This document shows, in pieces, positions 45,723-54,930 of a stretch of DNA of 64,000 nt. The notes under the pieces are model-generated. The model was not told the origin of the DNA. It did no database searches and saw only the letters and a list, made by a program, of their open reading frames with translations. Source of the stretch: a bacterium (GTDB lineage: Bacteria > CLD3 > SB21). Position 1 is the first letter of the stretch. Each line of letters begins with the position of its first letter. Made by a program: the position numbers and the translations under genes. The stretch spans positions 55,613 to 119,612 of the forward strand of contig WBUR01000005.1 of NCBI GenBank assembly GCA_008933615.1. Direction: 5' to 3'.

Positions 45723-47210
45723 ATGAACCCAGAAGCCCGCAAAGAAGACAAAGTGATCGGTGAAGGCCTGACCTTCGACGATGTTCTCATCATGCCTCTG
45801 TATTCCGAAGTTTTGCCCAATACAGTGGAACTCCAAACACGCCTCACGAGGAATATTTCTTTGAACATGCCTCTGGTGAGCGCCGCCATGGATACGGTAA
45901 CGGAATCGGAATTGGCCATCGCGATCGCAAGGGAAGGCGGTATAGGCATGGTTCATAAAAACTGCCCGATTGAATATCAGGCCTCTGAGATAGACCGCGT
46001 GAAACGATCCGAAAGCGGCATGATCATGAAGCCGATCACTATGACGCCCGACCATAAATTGTACGACGCGCTGGAATTAATGAAAAAGTACAAGATCAGC
46101 GGAATCCCGATCACGTATGCGGACGGGAAACTGGCAGGCATTCTGACCAATCGCGATCTTCGTTTTGCCACGAATTACGATGAAAAAGTCGATTCGGTTA
46201 TGACCAAGAACAACCTGATCACCGCCAAGATCGGGACGACCCTAGAAGACGCAGAGAAACTGCTGCATAAACACCGAATCGAAAAATTACTCGTGGTGGA
46301 CGATCAGTATATTTTGCAGGGCCTCATCACGGTCAAAGATATTCAGAAAAAGAAAATGTATCCCAATGCATGCAAAGATTCACATGGGCGATTGCGCGTG
46401 GGCGCGGCGCTCGGCGTAACGAGAGACGCCATGGATCGCGCAGCGGCATTGGTCGAAGCCGGGGTGGACGTGCTTGCGGTGGATACTGCGCACGGCCATT
46501 CCAAAGGCGTGATTGCAACCGTTCGCCAGGTCAAACAGAAATTTCCGCAAATCGAACTGATCGCAGGAAATATCGCTTCCGCCGATGCAGCGATGGAACT
46601 TATCAAAGCAGGCGCGGACGCCATCAAAGTAGGAATAGGGCCGGGTAGCATCTGCACAACGCGCGTGGTTGCAGGCGTTGGCGTGCCGCAGATCACCGCC
46701 ATCATGGAATGCGCCAAGGTCGCACATATGGAGAACGTTCCCATCATTGCCGACGGCGGGATCAAACAAACCGGCGACGTTGCCAAAGCCATCGTGGCCG
46801 GGGCGGACACCGTGATGATCGGCGGTTTATTTGCAGGAACGGAGGAAAGTCCGGGCGAGTCGGTTTTGTACGAAGGGCGTAAATATAAAGTCTACCGCGG
46901 AATGGGTTCTATTTCGGCGATGCGTCATGGTTCACGCGACCGCTATTTTCAGGAAGATGAAATGGACACGAATAAACTCGTGCCCGAAGGCATTGAAGGG
47001 CGCGTACCATTCAAAGGCAAACTCAGCGACGTCGTGTATCAAATGGTCGGAGGATTACGCTCGGCGATGGGTTATTGCGGAGCAAAAACTATCGGAGAAA
47101 TGAAAACCAAAACCAAATTGATCAAAATGACCGGCGCCGGGCTTAAAGAAAGCCATCCGCATGATGTCCTAATTACACAGGAAGCACCGAATTATCAGGT
47201 GGGCAGCTAG
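45723..47210 (+). CDS. guaB: Inosine-5'-monophosphate dehydrogenase
   Basis: It oxidises IMP to XMP, the committed step of GTP synthesis. I use ATG 45723 because AAAGGAG lies 9 nt upstream (an upstream in-frame ATG at 45675 has none), giving 495 residues, the normal length. [10 protein letters not shown] opens the barrel, two CBS domains fill about 98-215, and catalytic Cys311 lies in [15 protein letters not shown], followed by [10 protein letters not shown] and the GMGSxxAM-type block (here [10 protein letters not shown]). It is the first plus-strand gene of this half of the window. Confidence 0.96.
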   Translation: MNPEARKEDKVIGEGLTFDDVLIMPLYSEVLPNTVELQTRLTRNISLNMPLVSAAMDTVTESELAIAIAREGGIGMVHKNCPIEYQASEIDRVKRSESGMIMKPITMTPDHKLYDALELMKKYKISGIPITYADGKLAGILTNRDLRFATNYDEKVDSVMTKNNLITAKIGTTLEDAEKLLHKHRIEKLLVVDDQYILQGLITVKDIQKKKMYPNACKDSHGRLRVGAALGVTRDAMDRAAALVEAGVDVLAVDTAHGHSKGVIATVRQVKQKFPQIELIAGNIASADAAMELIKAGADAIKVGIGPGSICTTRVVAGVGVPQITAIMECAKVAHMENVPIIADGGIKQTGDVAKAIVAGADTVMIGGLFAGTEESPGESVLYEGRKYKVYRGMGSISAMRHGSRDRYFQEDEMDTNKLVPEGIEGRVPFKGKLSDVVYQMVGGLRSAMGYCGAKTIGEMKTKTKLIKMTGAGLKESHPHDVLITQEAPNYQVGS

Positions 47211-47641
47211 AGTTCTTTTAATTTAATAACGTCTAAACGATCCTGGTCTCTTAGAGAGTTTGATTTCAGCTCAATTAACTTCAGCTTGTCCAGATAAGGG
47301 ATTTCCCAATCTTCAATTTTGAAAAACCGGATATTTTTTCTGTAATCTTCAAATCGTTTGCCTGACATTCGAACAAATATATCGATCGGAAACTTTTCAA
47401 TAATCCGCAATGACCTTCTTCATCAGTAAAATCTGAATTTTTCAGCTAGCGCGCGAAACCCTCATTATACTGAGAGAGAACTGCCAATCTTCGAAATATT
47501 CTCTTCATTATGCTCAACCAGAATATCCACGTCCTGGGTGGGCCGTATATATCCATTGAATGCACACGCAAACCCACCGACAGTAATGAACTTAATTTCA
47601 TTTTTTACCAGAAGGACCAACAGTTCTTCGTATACGTTCAT
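47207..47641 (-). pseudogene. Broken MNT-like nucleotidyltransferase gene
   Basis: From ATG 47641 a nucleotidyltransferase domain begins normally (VGGFACAFNGYIRPTQDVDIL, with the GG and DxD residues in their expected places), but the frame stops at 47465 after KIGSSLSV. The next frame continues the homologous sequence as SQYNEGFAR, is interrupted by TAG at 47448-47446, and goes on as LKNSDFTDEEG. A second frame change near 47410 returns to LRIIEKFPIDIFVRM and then runs to a stop at 47207 (EIPYLDKLKLIELK, RDQDRLDVIKL). Three disabling changes show that the gene is dead. Intact relatives are small nucleotidyltransferases, some of toxin-antitoxin type. Confidence 0.8.
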
Positions 47642-47759
47642 GCTTTTGTTCTGTTTTTTGAAGGCCGTTTTTTTCCAGAAACTCATTCAATTCGGAAATG
47701 ATTTCGGTTGGTCGCTTGGAACTTTTCCCGACGGTTTTTCTGATATTTTCGTTTTTCAT
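47598..47759 (-). CDS. Small hypothetical ORF overlapping the nucleotidyltransferase start
   Basis: A 53-residue polar, lysine-rich ORF (MKNENIRKTVGKSSKRPTEI at its start) runs in another frame into the nucleotidyltransferase pseudogene and overlaps its first 44 bases. The arrangement of a short gene before an overlapping nucleotidyltransferase is seen in two-gene modules, so it may be a partner or a remnant. No ribosome binding site and no domain were recognised, so it may be non-coding. Confidence 0.25.
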   Translation of the reverse strand: MKNENIRKTVGKSSKRPTEIISELNEFLEKNGLQKTEQKHERIRRTVGPSGKK

Positions 47760-47842
47760 CTAATCAGTTGAGAATGAATTTTTAATTTACTAATTAATAT
47801 ACGACGTCTGAACGCCCAATTCCAAATCAATCTTTTGTTGAT

Positions 47843-49063
47843 ATGAAAATATTTCTTACCGATTGGATTCTCCCCATCACATCTTCAAAGATCAAAAACG
47901 GCGCGGTCGTCATCGACGACTATGACCGTATTTTAGACTTCGGCTCACGGCAAGACATTCTAAAAAAATATTCGGATAAGAATATTCAGGTTGCCGAATC
48001 GAAAAACTCCATTATCATGCCCGGCCTTGTCAATGCGCATACGCATTTGGAGCTCTCTATGATGAAAGGCGTTATTCCGCGCGGATTGAATTTCAGCGAC
48101 TGGGTATTTGAGGCGATCACCAAACGATTTCAGTTCAATGAAGCAACCATTTCCGCCGACTGTGAAAAACAAATCAAAGCGCTGGAAGACTGCGGCACCG
48201 TTGGGGTCGGCGATATCGCCAATCATTCTGCAACGTCTCTGCCCTTACTGGAAAAATCAAGCTTGTACGCCGCCGTATTCAATGAGATCACCGGCTTTTC
48301 AAGCGCGGTCGCGCAGAATCGATTTCGAGAATTTGTCAGTAAAATCCCCGAAACACCCGATAATAAAATAAGGCAGGCATTGGCGCCGCACGCGCCCTAT
48401 TCCGTATCGCCGGAACTTTTTAAATTAACAGCTGAATATAATGGCGATTCCAAAATATCAACCGTTCATTTGGCTGAATCAAATGACGAAATCGAGTTTT
48501 TGTTATCGGGTTCCGGCAGCATGAAAGAAATGATTCAAAAGATCGGCCGATGGGATGACAACTGGAAAGCGCCAAAAACAACTCCTGTTTCCTATCTGAA
48601 GAAATTGGGAATTCTGAATTCTAAATTATTAATTGTTCATGCGGTACATGTGACTGATGATGATATTGAATTACTCCGGTCTCATAGCGTCCATATCTGT
48701 TCTTGTCCGCGAAGCAATGTACAGATCAATGTTGGCGGCACGGCGCCGATAGAAAAATATTTGGATGCCGGATTGAATGTATGTTTGGGAACGGACAGCC
48801 TTGCAAGTAATGACGATCTGAATCTGTGGAATGAAATGACTTTTTTCAAATCCATTCATCCAAAAATCCAGGATTCAATAATCCTTCAAATGGCTACGAT
48901 CAACGGCGCTCGTGCATTGGGTTTTGATCAACATATCGGCAGTATTGAAAACGGGAAAGATAATGCTCTAGTATGCATTGAAAGCGGAAAACCGATCAAC
49001 GATCCTGAATCATTTCTGCTTTCGGGATATGATAAATTTACCAGCATTAGCAAAGTCATTTAA
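47843..49063 (+). CDS. Amidohydrolase: MTA/SAH deaminase or aminodeoxyfutalosine deaminase family
   Basis: A cytoplasmic metal-dependent deaminase of 406 residues. Metal ligands are His66 and His68 (NAHTHLE), His209 (VHLAES, with Glu212), His266 and Asp318 (LGTDSLASND); His183 lies in APHAPYSV. HLELSMMKGVIPRGLNFSDWV resembles aminodeoxyfutalosine deaminases of the futalosine menaquinone pathway as well as MtaD-type deaminases. The neighbouring DAHP synthase feeds chorismate, the menaquinone precursor, which mildly favours the former. No strong ribosome binding site precedes the ATG. Confidence 0.8.
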   Translation: MKIFLTDWILPITSSKIKNGAVVIDDYDRILDFGSRQDILKKYSDKNIQVAESKNSIIMPGLVNAHTHLELSMMKGVIPRGLNFSDWVFEAITKRFQFNEATISADCEKQIKALEDCGTVGVGDIANHSATSLPLLEKSSLYAAVFNEITGFSSAVAQNRFREFVSKIPETPDNKIRQALAPHAPYSVSPELFKLTAEYNGDSKISTVHLAESNDEIEFLLSGSGSMKEMIQKIGRWDDNWKAPKTTPVSYLKKLGILNSKLLIVHAVHVTDDDIELLRSHSVHICSCPRSNVQINVGGTAPIEKYLDAGLNVCLGTDSLASNDDLNLWNEMTFFKSIHPKIQDSIILQMATINGARALGFDQHIGSIENGKDNALVCIESGKPINDPESFLLSGYDKFTSISKVI

Positions 49064-49081
49064 CACCTCTGTCTTGTTTTT

Positions 49082-49116
49082 ATTCATTATTCATTATTCA
49101 TTATTCATTATTCATT
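49082..49116. repeat. Five tandem copies of a 7-bp unit
   Basis: ATTCATT is repeated five times without interruption between the amidohydrolase gene and aroF, ending about 167 bp before the aroF ATG. Such a simple repeat may vary in copy number by slippage. No coding sequence crosses it. Confidence 0.9.
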
Positions 49117-49283
49117 CATTTCATGTTATATGTTCTCAGCTTAAGTAAGAACTCACCGGTTACAATATATTATTCTTTTCCCCGCACTTCGCCTTCCCAA
49201 TCGCGCCTTGACTACAATGGTTTTTATATTTAAGTTTATTTCATGAGACGCCGGAAATTTTGTTCAGCAAAGGAATCTGTTCT

Positions 49284-50300
49284 ATGATGATAGTAATAAT
49301 GGAGAAAAATGCCTCCATTAAACAAATTCAGGATATCTTGCAGTTTGTCGAAGACAGCGCCTGTACGCCGCACGTATCTAAAGGCGACGAAAACACGGTG
49401 ATCGGAGTCGTCGGTGATGAACGCGGGCTCGTATCGGACAAAATTCAAACCATGCCCGGCGTAGAAAAAGTCATTCCAACGCAGAAACCTTACAAACTCG
49501 CCAGTCGGGAATGGAAAAAAGATAACACGATCATCCGGGTCAATGGTATTGAGATCGGCGGCAACCGCATCACGATCATTGCCGGGCCGTGCGGCGTGGA
49601 GAGCGAAACCCAACTTCTGGAAATCGCTCAGATCGTCCGAGATGCAGGCGCGCACATTTTACGCGGAGGCGCATTTAAGCCGCGCACCTCGCCGTACAGT
49701 TTTCAGGGATTAGGTGAACGCGGATTGGAACTACTTGCCAAGGCGAGAGAAAAAACCGGACTGGCCGTGATCACGGAAGTGGTCAATCCCAATCAGGTCG
49801 AACTCGTTGCGCAGTACGCAGACATCCTGCAGATCGGCGCGCGCAATTCGCAAAACTTTGCATTGCTTCAGGAGGCGGGCAAATGTAATAAACCCGTTTT
49901 TCTTAAACGCGGTATGATGTCCAATCTCGAAGAATATCTCATGTGCGCGGAATATATTATGGCCAACGGTAATTATAACGTAATCTTATGCGAACGCGGT
50001 ATTCGCACCTTCGAAACTTCAACGCGCAACACCATGGATATTTCCGCGATACCGATGATCAAGAGTTTATCTCATTTGCCCGTATTTGCCGATCCCAGTC
50101 ACGCAACGGGCAAACGCTCTCTGGTACCGCCGGTGGCAAAAGCCGCACTGGCCGCAGGCGCCGACGGACTCATGATCGAAGTTCACAATCACCCTGAAAA
50201 AGCGCTTTCCGACGGCGCACAGGCGATACTACCGGAGGAATTTGTTGCGCTGATGCAGAATCTGAAACAACTGAGTACCGTCGTGGGAAGAAGTTTGTGA
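49284..50300 (+). CDS. aroF: 3-deoxy-7-phosphoheptulonate (DAHP) synthase
   Basis: It condenses phosphoenolpyruvate and erythrose-4-phosphate, the first step of the shikimate pathway. ATG 49284 has AAAGGA 9-10 nt upstream and gives 338 residues; the frame is open to 49260. Residues 1-70 form the ferredoxin-like regulatory domain found in type I-beta enzymes. The barrel carries GPCGVESE (101-108, metal-binding Cys103), GGAFKPRTSPYSFQGLG and DPSHATGKR. The N-terminal domain suggests feedback inhibition by aromatic compounds. Confidence 0.95.
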   Translation: MMIVIMEKNASIKQIQDILQFVEDSACTPHVSKGDENTVIGVVGDERGLVSDKIQTMPGVEKVIPTQKPYKLASREWKKDNTIIRVNGIEIGGNRITIIAGPCGVESETQLLEIAQIVRDAGAHILRGGAFKPRTSPYSFQGLGERGLELLAKAREKTGLAVITEVVNPNQVELVAQYADILQIGARNSQNFALLQEAGKCNKPVFLKRGMMSNLEEYLMCAEYIMANGNYNVILCERGIRTFETSTRNTMDISAIPMIKSLSHLPVFADPSHATGKRSLVPPVAKAALAAGADGLMIEVHNHPEKALSDGAQAILPEEFVALMQNLKQLSTVVGRSL

Positions 50301-50360
50301 TCAGTCTCAGAGATCATAGAGAAAAAAGCTTGCAAGTAACCTACTACTCAGAGTTAAAAA

Positions 50361-50431
50361 TGTCATTCTTGTAAGAATCTTTTTTGAATGAACAGTTGTT
50401 ATACTTGAAAAAAGATTCTTTCAGAATGACA
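50361..50431. repeat. Long inverted repeat, MITE-like
   Basis: TGTCATTCTTGTAAGAATCTTTTTTG on the left pairs with a right arm beginning GAAAAAAGATTCTTTCAGAATGACA (50407-50431), about 23 of 26 positions matching, around a loop of some 20 nt. It lies between aroF and the Nudix gene. It may serve as a bidirectional terminator or be a dispersed palindromic element; no transposase is linked. Confidence 0.75.
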
Positions 50432-50507
50432 ATGCCGGGGTGAGTCGACATGATAGGCAGATAAGTTATTCTCCGTGAAACTCTGTGCGTGATTTTTGTG
50501 TAGAATT

Positions 50508-51101
50508 ATGAACGAGATCAAAACAGAAAAAAATTTACGGGAGACCGGCCTGACGTCCGAACAGATTGTCGATGGCCACCTGATGAAAGCCTGGCGTGAT
50601 GAAGTTCGCCTGCCCAACGGTAAAACGGCCGTGCGCGAATACATTCGCCATCCCGGCGCGGCAATTATGATCCCGCTCTTTGCCAACGGCGACACGATTC
50701 TCGTCAAACAATTCCGTTACCCGGTGGGAAAAGTTTTTATCGAATTGCCCGCGGGGAAACTGGACGGAAAAGAACCGATGGAAGAGGCCGCGCAGAGAGA
50801 ACTTGCCGAAGAAGCCGGATTCACAAGCGATAAACTCACGCTGATCGCGGAATTCTATCCGTGCATCGGCTACAGCAATGAAAAAATGTGGCTGTATCTC
50901 GCCGAAGGCCTGAAAGAAGCGGACGCGATCACGGATCATGACGAATTTCTTGAACTCATGCGCGTTCCCTTTATCGAAGCGGTAGCGATGGTTCGGCGCG
51001 GCGAGATCGACGATATGAAAACAATTGCGGCTATACTGTTGGCTGATTCTTTTTTACAACAACGGAAGAAAGGAGGCGGTGATGGCAAGGTCCTTTCATG
51101 A
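50508..51101 (+). CDS. Nudix hydrolase, ADP-ribose pyrophosphatase-like
   Basis: A 197-residue Nudix enzyme with a perfect Nudix box: Gly83-x5-Glu89-x7-Arg97-Glu-Leu-x-Glu-Glu-x-Gly104. The preceding REYIRHPGAAIMIPL and KQFRYPVGKVFIELPAGK blocks are those of ADP-ribose pyrophosphatases (NudF type). It would clear ADP-ribose and similar nucleotide-sugars from the cytosol. A TTG at 50496 is in frame, but ATG 50508 is preferred. Its end overlaps the next gene by 20 bp. Confidence 0.9.
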   Translation: MNEIKTEKNLRETGLTSEQIVDGHLMKAWRDEVRLPNGKTAVREYIRHPGAAIMIPLFANGDTILVKQFRYPVGKVFIELPAGKLDGKEPMEEAAQRELAEEAGFTSDKLTLIAEFYPCIGYSNEKMWLYLAEGLKEADAITDHDEFLELMRVPFIEAVAMVRRGEIDDMKTIAAILLADSFLQQRKKGGGDGKVLS

Positions 51102-51912
51102 TAACGACCGTGATTGGGAAAACGAAAAAGAAGGCGACGAAGAAGAACCCTGGAAAAAAGCGCACGAGGAGTGGAAAACCAATATTGAAAAGGAAGCCCT
51201 TTCCGATTCCATGATCGCGTCGGACCAATCCTTTGCCGATTCCTTGCGCTATGCCTGGGATGAAAACGCATGGGAGAAATTCATACAATCCCTTGACAAA
51301 GAAGGCCTGCGCGTCATTGCTTTTTACGAAAAATACTGGAGCCATTCCGACCGGGACCGCATGGTCGAAGAAGCGATGGCGATGTTTTACGTACGGGAAG
51401 CCTTCAAACAAAAAAAACCGGCAAATGCCAAAGAATATTATTTTAAATATTATATCGAGCGCGAACTCCTCGACATGGGCGTCTTTGATGAAGGCTTTCA
51501 GGGATTTCTCGACGCCAAAGAAAATTCGCTCTACCGCATTTCGGCGTACCGCCTCTCGCGTGAATTTTATAATCAGATCCGCGCCTGGGTGCACTCCCTT
51601 CTGCCGGAGATCCGAACGCACAAATTGCTGGAAGAACTTCAGAACACGACGTCTGCGGCGTGCACGAAGCTGGCCGGCGCGCACGTCATGGGTTATCAGC
51701 CGCATACCATCGGCGGCAATATCGCCCAATGCAAACGCGCGCTGAAAGGCATGAGCCGGGCGATCGACCTCTTGTCGGAGATCCAGCATCTAAACTGGAT
51801 GGATCAGGATAAATACTTTTATTATCAGGAGATCGCGACGGAGGCACGCAGCGCAATTGCGATTCGAATTGTAGATCTGAGAAACCAATTTTTTGACGAG
51901 ACCTCCTCGTAA
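51082..51912 (+). CDS. Hypothetical protein, highly charged N-terminus
   Basis: I do not recognise this protein of 276 residues. The start at ATG 51082 is firm: AAAGGAGG lies 5 nt upstream, inside the end of the Nudix gene. Residues 1-50 are strongly acidic/charged (DRDWENEKEGDEEEPW), the rest appears mostly helical with aromatic-rich segments (KEYYFKYYIERELLD) and no signal peptide or membrane helix, so a cytoplasmic protein is likely. It is followed 17 bp later by the sigma factor gene. A regulatory link with the sigma factor is possible but unproven. Confidence 0.85.
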   Translation: MARSFHDNDRDWENEKEGDEEEPWKKAHEEWKTNIEKEALSDSMIASDQSFADSLRYAWDENAWEKFIQSLDKEGLRVIAFYEKYWSHSDRDRMVEEAMAMFYVREAFKQKKPANAKEYYFKYYIERELLDMGVFDEGFQGFLDAKENSLYRISAYRLSREFYNQIRAWVHSLLPEIRTHKLLEELQNTTSAACTKLAGAHVMGYQPHTIGGNIAQCKRALKGMSRAIDLLSEIQHLNWMDQDKYFYYQEIATEARSAIAIRIVDLRNQFFDETSS

Positions 51913-51929
51913 GCCAAACGTTTTTCATC

Positions 51930-52580
51930 ATGCATCAAGAATTTCGGAACCCCACGCCAGGCAATCCTGCACATAAGCTGTATGAAGAATACTTTGTACC
52001 GGATTCGCGCGGCTATCAATTCATCAGAAATTTTCATTCCAAATATATCCGTGAATTATCCCGGACGGAATTTGAAGATTTTGATGCTTTTCTAAATCAG
52101 ATTTTTGTCAATCTCACCAAGATCGTGTTCGCCCATATTGAAGGGCCGCAAGAACACTACGTGATCAAGGCAATGTATTACCAATGCTGGAATATAATCT
52201 ATCGCCTGAAGCGAGAACGAAAGATAATGGTACTGGAAAGCGCAGGTACCGTTTTTTCTGAAGACAGTCCGGGTGAATCCCCCATCACACTTCAAAAATC
52301 AGACACAGCAGATCCGCTGGAATCTACGGAAGCAGCAGACCTTTTTGAACTCATTACAACATTCAAGACGAGACTTAAAAACGACGACATCCGTATCCTT
52401 AACGGGCTTATCGATCAGAAAGAACTAGGCTCCCTCGCGAATGAGCTGCAACTCGAGTATAATGCGCTATGCGTAAAAATAAAACGTTTGCGGGGAAAAC
52501 TCGCGCTGTTTTTAAAAAAGTTAGGATATCAGGATAGAACGACCCTACGCTATTTAAAAAAAAATAAAAATATTTTGTAA
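51930..52580 (+). CDS. ECF-like RNA polymerase sigma factor
   Basis: The protein of 216 residues fits an extracytoplasmic-function sigma factor in outline. Residues about 25-95 (FDAFLNQIFVNLTK... MYYQCWNIIYRLKRER) resemble region 2, and residues 143-195 contain a region 4 helix-turn-helix (NDDIRILNGLIDQKELGSLANELQL, then CVKIKRLRGKL). The linker between them is longer than usual and acidic. It directly precedes a membrane protein with a zinc-finger anti-sigma motif, which makes the assignment stronger. The family is divergent; confidence is moderate. Confidence 0.75.
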   Translation: MHQEFRNPTPGNPAHKLYEEYFVPDSRGYQFIRNFHSKYIRELSRTEFEDFDAFLNQIFVNLTKIVFAHIEGPQEHYVIKAMYYQCWNIIYRLKRERKIMVLESAGTVFSEDSPGESPITLQKSDTADPLESTEAADLFELITTFKTRLKNDDIRILNGLIDQKELGSLANELQLEYNALCVKIKRLRGKLALFLKKLGYQDRTTLRYLKKNKNIL

Positions 52581-52643
52581 GTTTTTTTAATCCGGTAACA
52601 CTCTTAACCATGACCGGAAGAACCTAAACTTAAAAGAGGAACT

Positions 52644-53720
52644 TTGGAAACTACCAACGACATAATTCAACGATTTTCAGAAGCGCTGAAATCGGGCAAA
52701 GGACATCTCAATGAGCCGGTCCTTTCGCTGTATATCAATTTTTATAGCGGATTAAGCAGCCGGGAAAAAACATTTGTTGAAAATCATCTGCAGCAATGCC
52801 GGGAGTGCAGCCGTTTATACGAACAGGTCTTTGACGACGAGATTGATCTCGACATCGGCCATGTTAATGTCGTGCTGGAAACGGCAGCCCCTGACGGAAC
52901 TCCCGGCGCAGTCGTCTTGAACGATCCAGAGAAGGGATTTACGCTGATGGTTCGCAAAGAAGCGGGATCATTTTCCATGTCCTTTACTACATTGCCAAAA
53001 GAATTCGAGCGGCAGAAGATGCGGATCGTAATTAATAATACTTTCCTTCGACTTGTTTCGGTTGAAAAAAATAAACCGATCCCGCTTGCGGAAAATTCAT
53101 TACCCAATGGGCAATTTCATTCTTTTGCGATCACGGTTGTGCCGCAAAAGGTGAGCGAAATTCAAAAAGAACTGCGGCCTTTATTCATCCGTTACACACG
53201 GTATTTAGCTGCAGCCGTTCTTATCGTCGTAGCCGGAGCCGTACTATACGAAAATATGAATCAGCGTGGGGAGAAATTAACGACCGTTGAAACAAAAACT
53301 GAAACAACGATTGATTCTCTCGATCATAAGAAGAAAACGGATATTCCGGAAAACAAAAAAGAGCCTGAACTGAAGAAAATTCCTGAAATCGTTCTCACTC
53401 CGGTTTTAGCAGATAATTATAAACCGAATGACGTGCTGGAAACCTTCGTTCACCGGAAGTACCGCGCCGGCGCGGCGGAAGTCATTGCGCCCAATAACGC
53501 CGATACCCTGTTCTCTCCGATCCGTTTTGAGTGGAAAGAAATGGAAGGGATCCATTCTTTTATCGTGGTGGTCGTGGATAATAAGAACGAAGAAATGTGG
53601 CGCGGTTCGACGGAGTCATACGAACTGACCTGCGGGCAGAAATTCGGCGCCGGCCTGTACTACTGGATGCTTAAAACGGACGGGGATATTCTGAGCGTAA
53701 GGAAGTTTTTTGTGAGGTAG
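52644..53720 (+). CDS. Membrane anti-sigma factor with zinc-finger motif
   Basis: The 358-residue protein has the zf-HC2 motif His48-x3-Cys52-x2-Cys55 (ENHLQQCREC), typical of anti-sigma factors that bind sigma in the cytoplasm. A beta-rich stretch (70-170) comes before one membrane helix (about 187-203), a charged linker and a periplasmic fibronectin-like domain (about 275-358) ending SVRKFFVR. The start is TTG, with AGAGGA 3-4 nt upstream. Sixty-three bases separate it from the sigma gene. Its 3' end is repeated at 54931-54978. Confidence 0.8.
   Translation: METTNDIIQRFSEALKSGKGHLNEPVLSLYINFYSGLSSREKTFVENHLQQCRECSRLYEQVFDDEIDLDIGHVNVVLETAAPDGTPGAVVLNDPEKGFTLMVRKEAGSFSMSFTTLPKEFERQKMRIVINNTFLRLVSVEKNKPIPLAENSLPNGQFHSFAITVVPQKVSEIQKELRPLFIRYTRYLAAAVLIVVAGAVLYENMNQRGEKLTTVETKTETTIDSLDHKKKTDIPENKKEPELKKIPEIVLTPVLADNYKPNDVLETFVHRKYRAGAAEVIAPNNADTLFSPIRFEWKEMEGIHSFIVVVVDNKNEEMWRGSTESYELTCGQKFGAGLYYWMLKTDGDILSVRKFFVR
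53670..53720 (+). repeat. Direct repeat, copy 1 (3' end of the anti-sigma gene)
   Basis: The last 17 codons of the anti-sigma gene (LKTDGDILSVRKFFVR and stop) recur at 54931-54978 as LKKGGILSVRKFYVR and stop. The two copies flank the lipoprotein gene 53776-54918. Confidence 0.85.
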
Positions 53721-53775
53721 GTGCGCCTTCCAGTACGAATAATGATGTCAAACTCTCAAGAAAGAACGGTGCGTT

Positions 53776-54918
53776 ATGTTTAAAAAGTCATCAAATCTTT
53801 CAACTGCGCTTTTGTCCATACTATGCATAATATTATTTGGATGCGATTCACACAATAATGCCAAAGCAACATTTGACAGAGCTATTAGTGATGTAAAGTC
53901 TTTAAATGATATGATAATAACTACGGATGGAGAAATTCTTATTACCGGAAGCAAAAATAGACCTCTTGGAGATTCACTGGTAGACGATGATATCGTTTTG
54001 ACAAAACTTACCGATGACGGCGAACTTGTGTGGTGCAACAAATACGAGACGATCGGTTATTATGGATATGGCCAAAGCTTGCTTGAGACATCAGACGGGT
54101 ATGTGGTTCTAGCCTATTCTTCGGATGACACGAGTGATGAGACAAATATGATGCTTATCAAAACCGACAAAAAAGGAAAAACCTTGTGGTCTAAAACCTG
54201 TTATACACCCGCGGACGAGCGCGTTCAGGCAGTTGTACCCACTCAAGATGGCGGATTTCTTATCGCGGGAAGAGTAGTAACCAAGGGTATTTACTTAGCG
54301 AAAGCCAATTCAATGGGCGATACTCTTTGGACTAAAATACTTGCATCTTCGAACGAATACACCGTTTTTTCGATGCGAACAATTCCCGATAATCATTTCG
54401 CTATAACCGGCACGACGAACAGAAATGGATATAACCAGATATATGTCCTTAAAATCGATGGAGCCGGCAATCAGCTCGAATTCAGAACCTACGGTGAATC
54501 AGGCCACAGCACACACTCTTATGATCTTGCCATCAGCGACGGTAGTGTATTATTTGGAAGCAAGGATGACTACCCTTATGTGGTCAAAACAACCTTTGAC
54601 GGCGACACGGTATGGTCAAAGCAAATACTTGACATCTCAAATCAAGGTATTGGTGGGGCTGTTGTCGTGAATAGCGAAAATGATATATTTATTGTGGGAT
54701 CGAATTGGGTAGATGGTAATGAACGAAGCTATTTTATTAAGTTATCTTCATCCGGTGAATTAATCTGGTCACGTGTCTTCACTGATTCGGCGGGTTATAA
54801 TATGAGGGCATCAAGATTGAAACCGTTTGGCGACGGATTTTTAATTGGAGGAACACGTCTTGGCTCAGATCTCCAATGCTTTCTAATCAGAACGGACAGC
54901 GAAGGAGAGGAATTCTAA
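53776..54918 (+). CDS. Lipoprotein with beta-propeller-like repeats
   Basis: The 380-residue protein has a signal peptide with a lipobox (IILFGC, Cys23), so it is anchored to a membrane. About seven repeats of a pattern like 'LIKTDKKGKTLWSK' or 'LTKLTDDGELVWCNKY' every 45-55 residues, each with a paired 'GGFLIAG' or 'DGYVVLA' strand, suggest a propeller of the delta-60 type. Function unknown; binding or sensing at the cell surface is plausible. It lies between the anti-sigma gene and a second lipoprotein gene. No strong ribosome binding site is visible. Confidence 0.82.
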   Translation: MFKKSSNLSTALLSILCIILFGCDSHNNAKATFDRAISDVKSLNDMIITTDGEILITGSKNRPLGDSLVDDDIVLTKLTDDGELVWCNKYETIGYYGYGQSLLETSDGYVVLAYSSDDTSDETNMMLIKTDKKGKTLWSKTCYTPADERVQAVVPTQDGGFLIAGRVVTKGIYLAKANSMGDTLWTKILASSNEYTVFSMRTIPDNHFAITGTTNRNGYNQIYVLKIDGAGNQLEFRTYGESGHSTHSYDLAISDGSVLFGSKDDYPYVVKTTFDGDTVWSKQILDISNQGIGGAVVVNSENDIFIVGSNWVDGNERSYFIKLSSSGELIWSRVFTDSAGYNMRASRLKPFGDGFLIGGTRLGSDLQCFLIRTDSEGEEF

Positions 54919-54930
54919 TCGATGCGTTTC

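Noticed and set aside
46343..46810. Minus-strand open frame of 155 codons opposite guaB
   Set aside because: guaB is certain; the antisense frame is Ala/Pro/Thr-rich without domain similarity.
51031..51789. Long antisense open frame (252 codons) opposite the 276-residue hypothetical gene
   Set aside because: It overlaps a gene with a near-perfect ribosome binding site and is made of low-complexity aromatic codons produced by the opposite strand.
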